Positions 26,729 through 34,526 of a stretch of DNA of 40,590 bases are shown here, one piece after another. This DNA comes from Clostridiaceae bacterium. Its GTDB lineage: Bacteria; Bacillota; Clostridia; Lachnospirales; Lachnospiraceae. The stretch covers positions 1 to 40,590 of the forward strand of contig JAJQGL010000007.1 of the NCBI GenBank assembly GCA_021200535.1. Direction: 5' to 3'. The notes below the pieces were generated by a model. That model saw only the letters and a list, made by a program, of their open reading frames with translations, was not told the DNA's origin and did no database searches. The position numbers and the translations under genes are program-made. Numbering within the stretch: the first letter of the stretch is position 1; the number at the start of each line of letters is the position of its first letter.

Positions 26729-28210
26729 TTATCTCCGGTACAGCGTGCAATATTTTTTCAGCCGCTTCCGGTGCTCTGGCGCAAATTGTCCCGGCAGCAT
26801 CCGCCATCGCCAGTTTGTACCCACCGTAGACGGAAGGTTCATCCTTGCGGTGTTGTCCAGCTCCAATATATCCTGCATCTGAAAAATCGCCGTATCAGCA
26901 ATGCTCGCATAACCGGCTCGAAGAATTGCCCCCGGCAGCTCCTGATTCTTCTTCACATTTAAATACTGTCTTGCAAACTTCGTCTGCTTTTGCGTTCTGC
27001 TGCAAAAATACCCGGCAAGCGTCTCATTGTCATGTGTTCCTCCATAGATAATGCAATTCCTGGATGAAAGATTGTGCGGCAGATATTCGTTGCCGCTTCC
27101 GCTGTCAAATGCGAATTGCAGAATCTTCATGCCCGGCCAGCCGGTTTTTTTGATCAGCCTGCGCACATTTTTACCAACAACCCCCAGATCCTCGGCAATA
27201 ATATCAGAACCCTTTGTTGCTTTCCGGATTACTTTTGTAAGCTTTTCTCCAGGTCCTTTCCGCCATGTTCCGTCAACCGCCGTTTTGCTGTCCGCCGGAA
27301 CAGACCAGTAATTTACAATGCCAATAAAATGGTCAATCCGAATCACATCATATAAATCGGCATTTGACGCCATTCGCTTCGCCCACCAGGAAAAATTTTT
27401 CTTTTCCATCTTTTTCCAATCGTAAAGCGGATTGCCCCAGAGCTGTCCATCCTCACTAAAGCAATCCGGCGGCACTCCTGCAACATGGATTGGCTTTTTG
27501 CGCTCATCCAGCTCAAACAAATCACCGTATCTCCAGACATCCGCGCTGTCGAGAGCCACATAAAGAGGAATATCACCAATGATTTTTATCCCTCGTTTAT
27601 TCGCGTATTTTTTCAAGTGATGCCACTGTGAAAAAAACTGGAACTGACAAAAGCTCCAGAACTGCACCTCATCTGCCAAAAGCGTTTTGTAATGTGCGAC
27701 TGCTTCTTTACGGCACATACGGATGCTTTCCTCCCACGCAAGCCACTCTTTTCCTCCAAAATACCCCTTTAACGCCATGTACAGACTATAATCCTCCAGC
27801 CAGAATGCGTTTTTCTTTACAAAGCTCTGATATTTCTTCTCCTTACTGATCTTTGACGCATGGTACGCTTTATGCAAAATCATGAAACGGCCTTTATAAA
27901 GCTTTGCGTAATCCACATCCGCGGGATTATCTCCCCAGTCACAGGACATCACGTCCTCTTTTGTAATCCATCCCTTCTGAATCAGAAAATCAAGATCAAT
28001 AAAATAGGGATTGCCCGCAAATGCAGAAAAAGACTGATAAGGGCTGTCTCCAAAGCTTGTCGGTCCCACTGGAAGAACCTGCCAGTATTTCTGGCCTGCC
28101 TCCGCCAGCTGATCAACAAAGCGATACGCCTCTTTTCCTAATGTTCCAATGCCATATGGGGATGGCAAACTGCTGATTGGCAGTAAAATCCCCGCTGCCC
28201 TTCCCTTCAC
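26729..28210 (-). CDS. malQ: 4-alpha-glucanotransferase (amylomaltase)
   Basis: GH77 disproportionating enzyme that transfers maltosyl and longer glucan segments during starch, maltodextrin or glycogen use. At 493 residues it is the compact form without an N-terminal carbohydrate-binding module. The family's start RAAGILLPISSLPSPYGIGTLG is followed by YWQVLPVGPTSFGDSPYQSFSAFAGNP, the nucleophile aspartate in VIRIDHFIGI, the acid/base glutamate in IIAEDLGVV, and the stabilising aspartate in YGGTHDNETLAGYF, so the full set of catalytic residues is present. Starts with GTG, with AGGAGG 7 bases upstream. It lies 34 bp behind the FliS-like gene, hence may be co-transcribed with flagellin, an odd pairing. 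No maltose transporter or regulator is visible. Confidence 0.97.
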   Translation of the reverse strand: MKGRAAGILLPISSLPSPYGIGTLGKEAYRFVDQLAEAGQKYWQVLPVGPTSFGDSPYQSFSAFAGNPYFIDLDFLIQKGWITKEDVMSCDWGDNPADVDYAKLYKGRFMILHKAYHASKISKEKKYQSFVKKNAFWLEDYSLYMALKGYFGGKEWLAWEESIRMCRKEAVAHYKTLLADEVQFWSFCQFQFFSQWHHLKKYANKRGIKIIGDIPLYVALDSADVWRYGDLFELDERKKPIHVAGVPPDCFSEDGQLWGNPLYDWKKMEKKNFSWWAKRMASNADLYDVIRIDHFIGIVNYWSVPADSKTAVDGTWRKGPGEKLTKVIRKATKGSDIIAEDLGVVGKNVRRLIKKTGWPGMKILQFAFDSGSGNEYLPHNLSSRNCIIYGGTHDNETLAGYFCSRTQKQTKFARQYLNVKKNQELPGAILRAGYASIADTAIFQMQDILELDNTARMNLPSTVGTNWRWRMLPGQFAPEHRKRLKKYCTLYRR

Positions 28211-28244
28211 AAAATCACCTCCTGTATTCTATTGAAAACACTTT

Positions 28245-28724
28245 TTACACCTTAAAACCCCGGTTAAGCTCATTCTCTGAAAATAATACCTCATTTAATG
28301 AACTTTTTCCATATGTTAATCCTGCATAAATCTGCTGCGTATTTTCCATCAACGGCTCAGAATGATCCTTTTTGGCAACTTCCTCAAAAGCCTCTTTTAG
28401 TTTTCCCATCACTTCACAGATTGTTTCTTCATTGACGATTTTCCGGCGCAATGCAGAAAAAATCAGCTGCTCATAAACATAGCGATACAGGCGCATCAAT
28501 TCTTCTGCAATTTCATAGCGTTTATCCAGACTTCCCATCAGCTCCTGCAAAAATCCCTGCGCCCGCCGGACGCATTTGACGCCTTCCTCAGAATCCCCAT
28601 GCTTAAAAGCTTTTTTTGCCTCGTCGATTGCCAGCAAAAAAAGCTCATATATAATCACAACCAGCTCACTGCGGTTTGCCTGTGCCACTCTTGCCGTGTA
28701 CTCCTGCTTCTGCTTCTGGTCCAC
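28245..28724 (-). CDS. fliS: FliS-like flagellin export chaperone
   Basis: A 159-residue all-helical protein with the FliS pattern: N-terminal segment, then ANRSELVVIIYELFLLAIDEAKKAFKHGD, CVRRAQGFLQELMGSLDKRYEIAEELMRLYRYVYEQLIFSALRRK, and a C-terminal helix with VMGKLKEAFEEVAKK. FliS wraps the C-terminus of unexported flagellin, preventing premature polymerisation, and passes it to the export gate. It is directly downstream of flagellin, which supports the call. The frame reaches a GTG at 28769, but AAAGGAGG lies 8 bases before the GTG at 28724, giving a start VDQKQKQEY (fMet) like other FliS proteins. It is ~25 residues longer than usual, with a tail TYGKSSLNEVLFSENEL of unknown use. Divergent enough that annotation may read hypothetical. 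Confidence 0.75.
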   Translation of the reverse strand: MDQKQKQEYTARVAQANRSELVVIIYELFLLAIDEAKKAFKHGDSEEGVKCVRRAQGFLQELMGSLDKRYEIAEELMRLYRYVYEQLIFSALRRKIVNEETICEVMGKLKEAFEEVAKKDHSEPLMENTQQIYAGLTYGKSSLNEVLFSENELNRGFKV

Positions 28725-28925
28725 TCGTCCCGCCTCCTTTTTATAGCATGCCTCCGTCGTATTTTCCACCGTTCCTGATTGGGAAAGGCGAAAGCTGCCT
28801 TACCGCATTACAAAAAACTATTTTCTGATAACAAAAGGAGTACACCGCCCAAAAGTCAGATTATGCCTGCCTTCTCTGGCGATGTACTATGTATCAGAAG
28901 AATACCTGATTTCCTGATTTCATTT

Positions 28926-30278
28926 TTAGCTCTGAATCAGAGTCATAATTTGCTGCGGTCTGTTGTTTGCCTGTGCCAGCATAGCAGTTGTCGCCTCAGA
29001 CAACACGCTTAACTGCGTATAATTTGTCATGGCCGATGCCATATCCGTATCCATAATCCGCGACATTGAATCCGTCAGGTTCTCATTGCTGATATCCAGA
29101 CTTGAAATAACGCTGTCCAGACGATTTTCATAAGCGCCAAACTGGGAACGCATGGTAGATATCCTGCTGAGGGCAGCGTCTACAACATCAATGGCATAGG
29201 TTCCGCTTGTTCCAGAGCCCAAATTGATAATGTCATCTCCGTCTGCCTCCCGAAGTCCCAGCGTTTCACAGGTGACTTTATGAAAATTAATGGCAATATT
29301 CTGGTTTTCATTGGCGCCGATCTGGATTACCATGGCTCCCGCATCATATATCACCTCATTTACAGTCGTTCCGACCGCAACATCCTCATCTACGTGAATT
29401 TCCATCTCAAAACCGGAATTATCGGTAAAGGTCAGATATTCTCCATTGCCCCGAACCACAACGCTGTCAGAAAAACCGGATACCGCCTCTGCCTCGGCAT
29501 CTACGCCATATACAGTAGTCGACTCTGTGTCATTTGGCCCTCTATAAGTAATATACTGTCCGGAGCCTTTTGCACAGGTTTCCAGCTCAATGCTCTGGGA
29601 TGTTGTCGATGCTGATGCGTTAATTCCCAGAATGGAACAGGTTTCAATAACCTTTTCCAGAACAGTTTCATCTGTATCCGAGCCGCTAATTGATATCGTC
29701 TGCCCATTAATGGAAATCTCCGACGGAATCTCATATTCAAGGGATGCTTTTGCAGCTTCCGCCTGTTTTGTCAGTGTAATCTGATATTCGCCGGAATCAA
29801 CACTTTCATTGACATACACACTGTCAAAACCGTTTTTGTTAAAAGTAACTGCGCGTTCACAGCTCCCGTCTAAAAGTCCTTTGCCATTGTATTCTGCTGT
29901 TTCCGCAATGCGGTCAACTTCATCCAAAAGACTGTCAACCTCTGCTTCAATCGCTGTACGGTCATCTGCTGTATAGGTATCATTTCCTGCCTCCACACTA
30001 AGCTCCCGAATGCGCAGCAGAATGGATTCAATCTCAGAAAGGGAACCCTCGGCCGTCTGAATGATCGACACACCGTCATCCGCATTCTGTGATGCACGGT
30101 CCAGCGCACGAATCTGTGTCCGCATTTTGTTCGATATCGCAAGCCCGACGGAATCGTCTGACGCCTTGTTGATTTTGTAACCGGAGCTTAAGCTCTCTAA
30201 AACAGAAGAAAGCTTGCTGTCTGTTTTTTTCAGGTTTACATTTGCTAACTGTGCTGAAATATTATGATTAATCCGCAT
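28926..30278 (-). CDS. hag: Flagellin
   Basis: Filament subunit of 450 residues. The conserved N-terminal D0/D1 region is MRINHNISAQLANVNLKKTDSKLSSVLESLSSGYKINKASDDSVGLAISNKMRTQIRAL, with NADDGVSIIQTAEGSL and LLRIRELSVEAGN, the segment that forms the TLR5-binding face in other flagellins. Residues ~165-350 form a variable surface region rich in Ser, Thr, Asp and Glu. The C-terminal D1/D0 helices run from DVVDAALSRISTMRSQFGAYENRLDSVISSL to LAQANNRPQQIMTLIQS. Ribosome site AAGGAGG lies 7-8 bases before the ATG. The start is 24 bp after the DUF6240-type gene, and no convincing sigma-28 promoter is seen right upstream, so it may share the transcript starting near 33526. A FliS-like chaperone follows it. 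Among its neighbours there is no FliD or FlaG. Confidence 0.97.
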   Translation of the reverse strand: MRINHNISAQLANVNLKKTDSKLSSVLESLSSGYKINKASDDSVGLAISNKMRTQIRALDRASQNADDGVSIIQTAEGSLSEIESILLRIRELSVEAGNDTYTADDRTAIEAEVDSLLDEVDRIAETAEYNGKGLLDGSCERAVTFNKNGFDSVYVNESVDSGEYQITLTKQAEAAKASLEYEIPSEISINGQTISISGSDTDETVLEKVIETCSILGINASASTTSQSIELETCAKGSGQYITYRGPNDTESTTVYGVDAEAEAVSGFSDSVVVRGNGEYLTFTDNSGFEMEIHVDEDVAVGTTVNEVIYDAGAMVIQIGANENQNIAINFHKVTCETLGLREADGDDIINLGSGTSGTYAIDVVDAALSRISTMRSQFGAYENRLDSVISSLDISNENLTDSMSRIMDTDMASAMTNYTQLSVLSEATTAMLAQANNRPQQIMTLIQS

Positions 30279-30302
30279 GAATTTCTCCTCCTTGCCGTCT
30301 GT

Positions 30303-33300
30303 TTACTGTGCTTCCCTGATAACATCTGCTGCCCATCTGACCGCAATCTTGGCAAACCGATACAATGTATCCGTTCCGCTTTCTCCCTGCGATGCTTCTT
30401 TGTTCAGCATATCATTTCTCGATTTGAAATCCATTCCATAAGAAATGTTTTTGACTTGATATCCGGCATTTTCCAAATTTGTCTTGAAACGCTCCGCCTG
30501 TTCCTGCAGCGCTTCAAAGCCATATCTCTGATCACACAGCACCAACCCCTTAACCGAGCTGTCCGCCACTTTAAAGTCCATCGATATTCTGCCGCATTTC
30601 CCGTCATCCATGGAAATCTGAACCTTCCCTGTCTCTTCTTCTCCATGGATCAATGTCAGATTTAATGAGGTGATGCTGTCCCCTGTCCGGATCGGAATCT
30701 CGTAGCTTCTGGACTGCCGCAGCAGTCCCTGCAGGCGGAATCCCTGTCCCAGCATCTGCATCGCCTTCAAATCTTCAAAATTAATATCGGCTGTTTCCTG
30801 TGATTTCGTAAGAACATCCGAAATAAATTTTTCTGCCCTTTCACATCTGCTGTTTAACGCATCTTCCGTTTCTATATCCCCATCAAAAGAATCTACAAGC
30901 TCTTCAAGCTCTTCGCTCTGCTTTTTTGCAAATTCCTTTTTCCTGTCGAAAAAGTCCCTGTACGGTACGGAACCGCCCTGCAGAAGTGCTTTGGCCGTAA
31001 TGACATTTTCTACCGTATCCTCAATCTGGAGCTGCTTTAAATATTCCTGTATATCCTCCGAATCTGCAAGGCCTTCCCGAAGCTCCTGTGCCTGTATTTC
31101 AAAATATTCTTTTGTCAGCTCCGGATTGCCGGATGCCTCTTTTAACTTTTCTTCAAATTGTTCCAAAGAGCAATTCAGCAAACCTGACAGTTCCCCATCC
31201 GAAATTTCCCGAATCTTTGACGGCGTCATTTCGTCCAGTGCCCTGGACGCCACGCTTCGGTAAAACTGTGTTTCGGCAAACCCTTTTTCAATCTGGTCTG
31301 TAATGGAATTGCCTGCCCTGCTCCCCTCGCCAAAGCCTGTTTTCTCATCGATACGGGCATCAATTCCCTGCCCTTTCCGGATACGCGCCTGTGTCAAAAG
31401 ATTCCCAAGCGTCAGCTCCTGATTTGCCTCCAGCGCTGCACCAATCACTGCGCCGTCTGTTTTTTCAATCTGATTTAACAGCCGGTAAATCCCGATATAG
31501 CCAGAACGCTCATCCTCTGTAATCAATCCGTCCCTTTCCATCTGCCACAGGAACCGGCTGTATTTTTCTGTTCCGGAAACATCTGTTTCACTGCTGATCT
31601 GGTCAAGCTGCTCCTGCAGCTCATCCAGGGATATATTTAACGGATTTACTCCTCTGCGGATCAACTCCAGCACAGCAGCCGGTTTCATGCTGTCTATGAC
31701 CTGATTCACCTTTGCGTCAAAATATTTGACCTGTGTAATATTTTCTTCGGTAATCTCCATGCTGTTGTAGCCTAAAATCCGAACCGCCCTCTCATTCGCC
31801 TGTGTGTCCTCCATGCCAAGATCACCCAAAAGCCCCGAAATGCCGGAAAATGCCTTTTGGATTGAATCTCCAAGATCACTTCTGACCTGTGTGCTGACTG
31901 TCTCATAGGTTTCATTCCAGACTGTTTTACTCAATGTCTCGCTGCCCACTGCCGCATGCAGCTCATTCATAGTAAGCATTTGCTGCTGCCTGATGCTTCC
32001 AGCACCGAGAATGGCAGCTGGCGCCTTTGCTATGTCTGCCGCCTTTTCCATCGTCTCCTGCAGCAGATCCATCTGGCCTGCCTCTGGCACAGTTCCATCC
32101 TGTACCGCCTGTGCAGTATAATATGTATTTTCAATCTGGCGAAGCTGGCGGATAATATTTTCCAAAGCCTCCGTCTCAACATGAATCCCTTTCTGCTCCA
32201 TCGCCACGGCAGACTGCAGCGTCATTTTCTGACGAATTTCCTCCAGCTGGCGCTTTAATGTAACAGCCTGTATTTCCTGTTCTGTCATATCCCCGGCATA
32301 TACCGGCGGGATAATTTCCATTTCCTCCTGACCGGATGCATCCGCCAGATCCTGTGTTTCCTGTAAAAGCTCCAGCGTAACCTCCCGGCCTTCCTCCAAA
32401 GGAAGCTGCTGCGCCACTTCCAGAACCGTTTGATCTGTTATAGACGAAAAGCCTGCTACCGCTTCTTTTGCAGACACAAAGGCACTGCTGTCCAAAAGCA
32501 CCGCCTTTGGCGGCTCCCCTGATGACACAGCAAATAAAATCTGTTCCAGAAGCTGATCCTTGGTAGTGTTCTCCTGAATATCCTGCAAAACTGCCAGCTG
32601 CCCTAATGTACTTTCATTGATCGGGAGTTCCTGGTCAAAAAGCCATCTGGCAGCCTCCATATGCTCTTCATCCAGCTGACCGCAATCTGCAAGAATTTCC
32701 TCAATCTGCTGCTGATATGCTTCAAATTCCTGCCCTGCCTCCGCGTTCTGCGACAGCAGAACATTCTGAGTGCGAAACTTCCCCTGATATAAATTTTCAA
32801 TCGTCGGCGGCAGATCCTGACCAATCACATACGCCTTTGATTCGTCTGTCATCTCAAGTGCAGCCGTACCCATTCCTAATGCGCCAAGCAGCTCTGCAAC
32901 ATTTTCCTGATTGACAAAAATACCTTCCTCCTGCAAAAGTTCCTGCAGCTGTGAAAGGCTTTTCTGCTCCAAAAAGCCGCTTTGCTGCAGTTTTTCCATC
33001 CCTTCGTCCAACATTTCGCGAAATTCACTGTTCTTCAACAGCACATTTGCCTTCCACTCTTTACTTTCTTTGATCCGCTCTGCTGCCCGCTCAACCGCGT
33101 CCTGATTGCTCTTCGAAAAAGAGCCTTCCTTTTCTTCAATGCTGCGGTAATCTTCACCATTTAAAATCGCAAGGCTTTCTTTTGCCTGCGCCTGTGATTC
33201 CGCCACCTGCTGCATATCCTGCCGGTCTGCATCCCTGTCCGAATAAATATCATTCCTGACAGAGCGGTCTGTCCCGTTTATGTCCACAAAAAAACTGTTT

Positions 33301-33431
33301 GAAATACTGCCGGCGCTTTCACTTCCGGCAATCTGCCCGTTTTTTTCATTTCCGCTCACCGAAGCGCCGGAAAATACACCCTTATTTTCATTGTCCGTTT
33401 TTCCATATACAGAAAGCTCTCTTATATCCAT
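30303..33431 (-). CDS. DUF6240-type protein with FliK-like C-terminus
   Basis: Very long (1042 residues), acidic, Gln/Glu-rich, predicted helical protein with no membrane helix or signal peptide. The body is made of repeats of short helices of the form NITQVKYFDAKVNQVIDSMKP, typical of the DUF6240 family as I remember it. The C-terminal ~130 residues resemble the FliK hook-length-control domain (Flg_hook): LNLTLIHGEEETGKVQISMD (residues ~924-943), then a strand and helix GLVLCDQRYGFEALQEQAERFKTNLENAGYQV, the pattern in which strands are followed by a helix and a short final strand. FliK measures the hook and switches export specificity; this protein might do so, or be a related export-secreted protein. 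Its 3' end is 24 bp before flagellin and it has a candidate sigma-28 promoter, which both place it in the late flagellar class. Ribosome site CGGAGA precedes the ATG. Confidence 0.75.
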   Translation of the reverse strand: MDIRELSVYGKTDNENKGVFSGASVSGNEKNGQIAGSESAGSISNSFFVDINGTDRSVRNDIYSDRDADRQDMQQVAESQAQAKESLAILNGEDYRSIEEKEGSFSKSNQDAVERAAERIKESKEWKANVLLKNSEFREMLDEGMEKLQQSGFLEQKSLSQLQELLQEEGIFVNQENVAELLGALGMGTAALEMTDESKAYVIGQDLPPTIENLYQGKFRTQNVLLSQNAEAGQEFEAYQQQIEEILADCGQLDEEHMEAARWLFDQELPINESTLGQLAVLQDIQENTTKDQLLEQILFAVSSGEPPKAVLLDSSAFVSAKEAVAGFSSITDQTVLEVAQQLPLEEGREVTLELLQETQDLADASGQEEMEIIPPVYAGDMTEQEIQAVTLKRQLEEIRQKMTLQSAVAMEQKGIHVETEALENIIRQLRQIENTYYTAQAVQDGTVPEAGQMDLLQETMEKAADIAKAPAAILGAGSIRQQQMLTMNELHAAVGSETLSKTVWNETYETVSTQVRSDLGDSIQKAFSGISGLLGDLGMEDTQANERAVRILGYNSMEITEENITQVKYFDAKVNQVIDSMKPAAVLELIRRGVNPLNISLDELQEQLDQISSETDVSGTEKYSRFLWQMERDGLITEDERSGYIGIYRLLNQIEKTDGAVIGAALEANQELTLGNLLTQARIRKGQGIDARIDEKTGFGEGSRAGNSITDQIEKGFAETQFYRSVASRALDEMTPSKIREISDGELSGLLNCSLEQFEEKLKEASGNPELTKEYFEIQAQELREGLADSEDIQEYLKQLQIEDTVENVITAKALLQGGSVPYRDFFDRKKEFAKKQSEELEELVDSFDGDIETEDALNSRCERAEKFISDVLTKSQETADINFEDLKAMQMLGQGFRLQGLLRQSRSYEIPIRTGDSITSLNLTLIHGEEETGKVQISMDDGKCGRISMDFKVADSSVKGLVLCDQRYGFEALQEQAERFKTNLENAGYQVKNISYGMDFKSRNDMLNKEASQGESGTDTLYRFAKIAVRWAADVIREAQ

Positions 33432-33488
33432 AAATTCTCCGTTCCTTTTCTCATATAACGTTCTATTGACGTGATTACTATGCCGCTC

Positions 33489-33510
33489 ACTTAATATTCA
33501 CTTAATATTC
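33489..33510. repeat. Two 11-bp direct repeats in the DUF6240-type leader
   Basis: ACTTAATATTC occurs twice in tandem (33489-33499 and 33500-33510). It lies just downstream of the candidate sigma-28 promoter, where a repressor or RNA-binding protein could act. Confidence 0.55.
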
Positions 33511-33525
33511 ACTGTACTATTTATT

Positions 33526-33553
33526 ACTTCGACACAAACATCCCCAGACTTTA
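33526..33553 (-). promoter_or_regulatory. Candidate sigma-28 (FliA/SigD) promoter
   Basis: On the minus strand TAAA (33550-33553), 16 bases, then GTCGAAGT (33526-33533), resembling TAAA-N15-GCCGATAA of flagellar late genes (mismatches at positions 2, 6-8 of the -10 box). It lies ~90 bases before the DUF6240-type gene and could drive the flagellin unit. Motif match only. Confidence 0.4.
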
Positions 33554-33636
33554 GCACAGCCGCACAGGATGCAATGTACTGATACAACACCGGAAAACGG
33601 GGAAAAACACCACAGGATTTTTTGGAGACGAGGTAC

Positions 33637-33665
33637 TAGTCACATTCCGCCGCTTATGATACAAT
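33637..33665 (+). promoter_or_regulatory. Candidate sigma-A promoter of the GrpE-like/Hsp70-like pair
   Basis: TAGTCA (33637-33642), 17-base spacer, TACAAT (33660-33665), about 50 bases before the GrpE-like start. It is divergent from the flagellar-class promoter. No CIRCE-type inverted repeat is seen. Confidence 0.45.
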
Positions 33666-33718
33666 AATAAATAAGAAGACCGAGCATGCTTACATGTATA
33701 AAAATTATGGGGGTATCT

Positions 33719-34414
33719 ATGACAAACCAGACTTATGATGAACAGGAGCTGCAGCGTTCCCTGCAGCAGTCCGTCCAAAAGCTCAGACAGGAAGAAAAGA
33801 ATGCTTCCCTTTTTCAAGAATACGGAGCGGATAACAAAACGGCAGACTCCGAACCAGAAAACAAGATAGAACAACTCGAAACACAGCTCGAAAGCACCAA
33901 AAAGGAACTTCTTGCAGTAAAACAGAGGCTGCAGGCTTTAGAGAGCAACCGCGACGAATACAAAAACAAATATTTTCAATTTAAGGGTATTTTTCAACGG
34001 CAGACACATACTTTTTATTTGTACCAAAGCCTTTCCACACAAAGCAGGAATGCCCTCCACGGCGTATTCAAGGGAAATTCCTTTGAATCCTTTCTGGCCT
34101 GCGGCGTCCAGCCGGACAATATAGACACTGTCTGGGAATTCTCCCGCAGCCTTGCGCTGGAAGGAAATCTCGAAGATCTGGAAATCCTGCAGACAATTAT
34201 TGTCTATTTTGTCAAAATGTACAATAAAACACACGATTCACCAGTCCTTGCCTTTCAGGAAACTGCCCCGGGAGACCGCTTTGATGTTGACCTGCACATC
34301 CGCACGCAGGACAGTAAGGCTGCCGGAATCATTACAAAAGTATTGCTTACCGGCCTGACCAACGCATTTTCAGGCGACATAATCAAAAAATCTGTCGTCG
34401 AGATTAAATCATGA
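33719..34414 (+). CDS. GrpE-like nucleotide exchange factor (divergent)
   Basis: A 231-residue soluble protein. Residues ~45-95 form a clear coiled coil (EQLETQLESTKKELLAVKQRLQALESNRDEY), followed by an unrecognised helical region (~95-180). The last 47 residues match the GrpE head: PGDRFDVDLHIRTQD, AAGIITKVLLTGLTNAFSGDIIKKSVVEI. This reproduces FD-x3-H ... G-x-(I/V)-x2-V-(L/M)-x2-G ... G-x2-I-(K/R)-x3-V-x-(V/I) of GrpE, including the glycine spacings. GrpE proteins use a coiled coil plus beta-head to release ADP from Hsp70. An Hsp70-like gene follows 112 bp downstream on the same strand, which supports the reading. No DnaJ or HrcA is present. The start at 33719 has GGGGG 6 bases upstream; the frame reaches 33686. 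The overlap with the real GrpE family is at motif level only and awaits profile search. Confidence 0.68.
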   Translation: MTNQTYDEQELQRSLQQSVQKLRQEEKNASLFQEYGADNKTADSEPENKIEQLETQLESTKKELLAVKQRLQALESNRDEYKNKYFQFKGIFQRQTHTFYLYQSLSTQSRNALHGVFKGNSFESFLACGVQPDNIDTVWEFSRSLALEGNLEDLEILQTIIVYFVKMYNKTHDSPVLAFQETAPGDRFDVDLHIRTQDSKAAGIITKVLLTGLTNAFSGDIIKKSVVEIKS

Positions 34415-34431
34415 ATCTAACGATTCATGAT
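34408..34431 (+). repeat. Perfect inverted repeat at the GrpE-like stop codon
   Basis: ATCATGAAT - CTAACG - ATTCATGAT forms a 9-bp stem with a 6-base loop and encloses the TGA stop of the GrpE-like gene. No T-run follows. It could limit read-through into the Hsp70-like gene or act as an operator. Confidence 0.6.
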
Positions 34432-34526
34432 CTTGCTGCACCCTCACATTATTATATCTTGAATGGATCGAACTATTACAACATATATCATTTATCATTT
34501 TTGTATGATTTGAGAAGGAGGAATTT

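Noticed and set aside
30424-30490. A sigma-28-like TCAA-N16-GCCGGATA directly upstream of flagellin
   Set aside because: The -35 and -10 boxes both deviate and the sequence lies in the coding end of the preceding gene; support is weaker than for 33526-33553.
33551-33874. A hydrophobic minus-strand frame opposite the GrpE-like start
   Set aside because: It overlaps the well-supported GrpE-like start and has no ribosome site; composition reflects the opposite strand.
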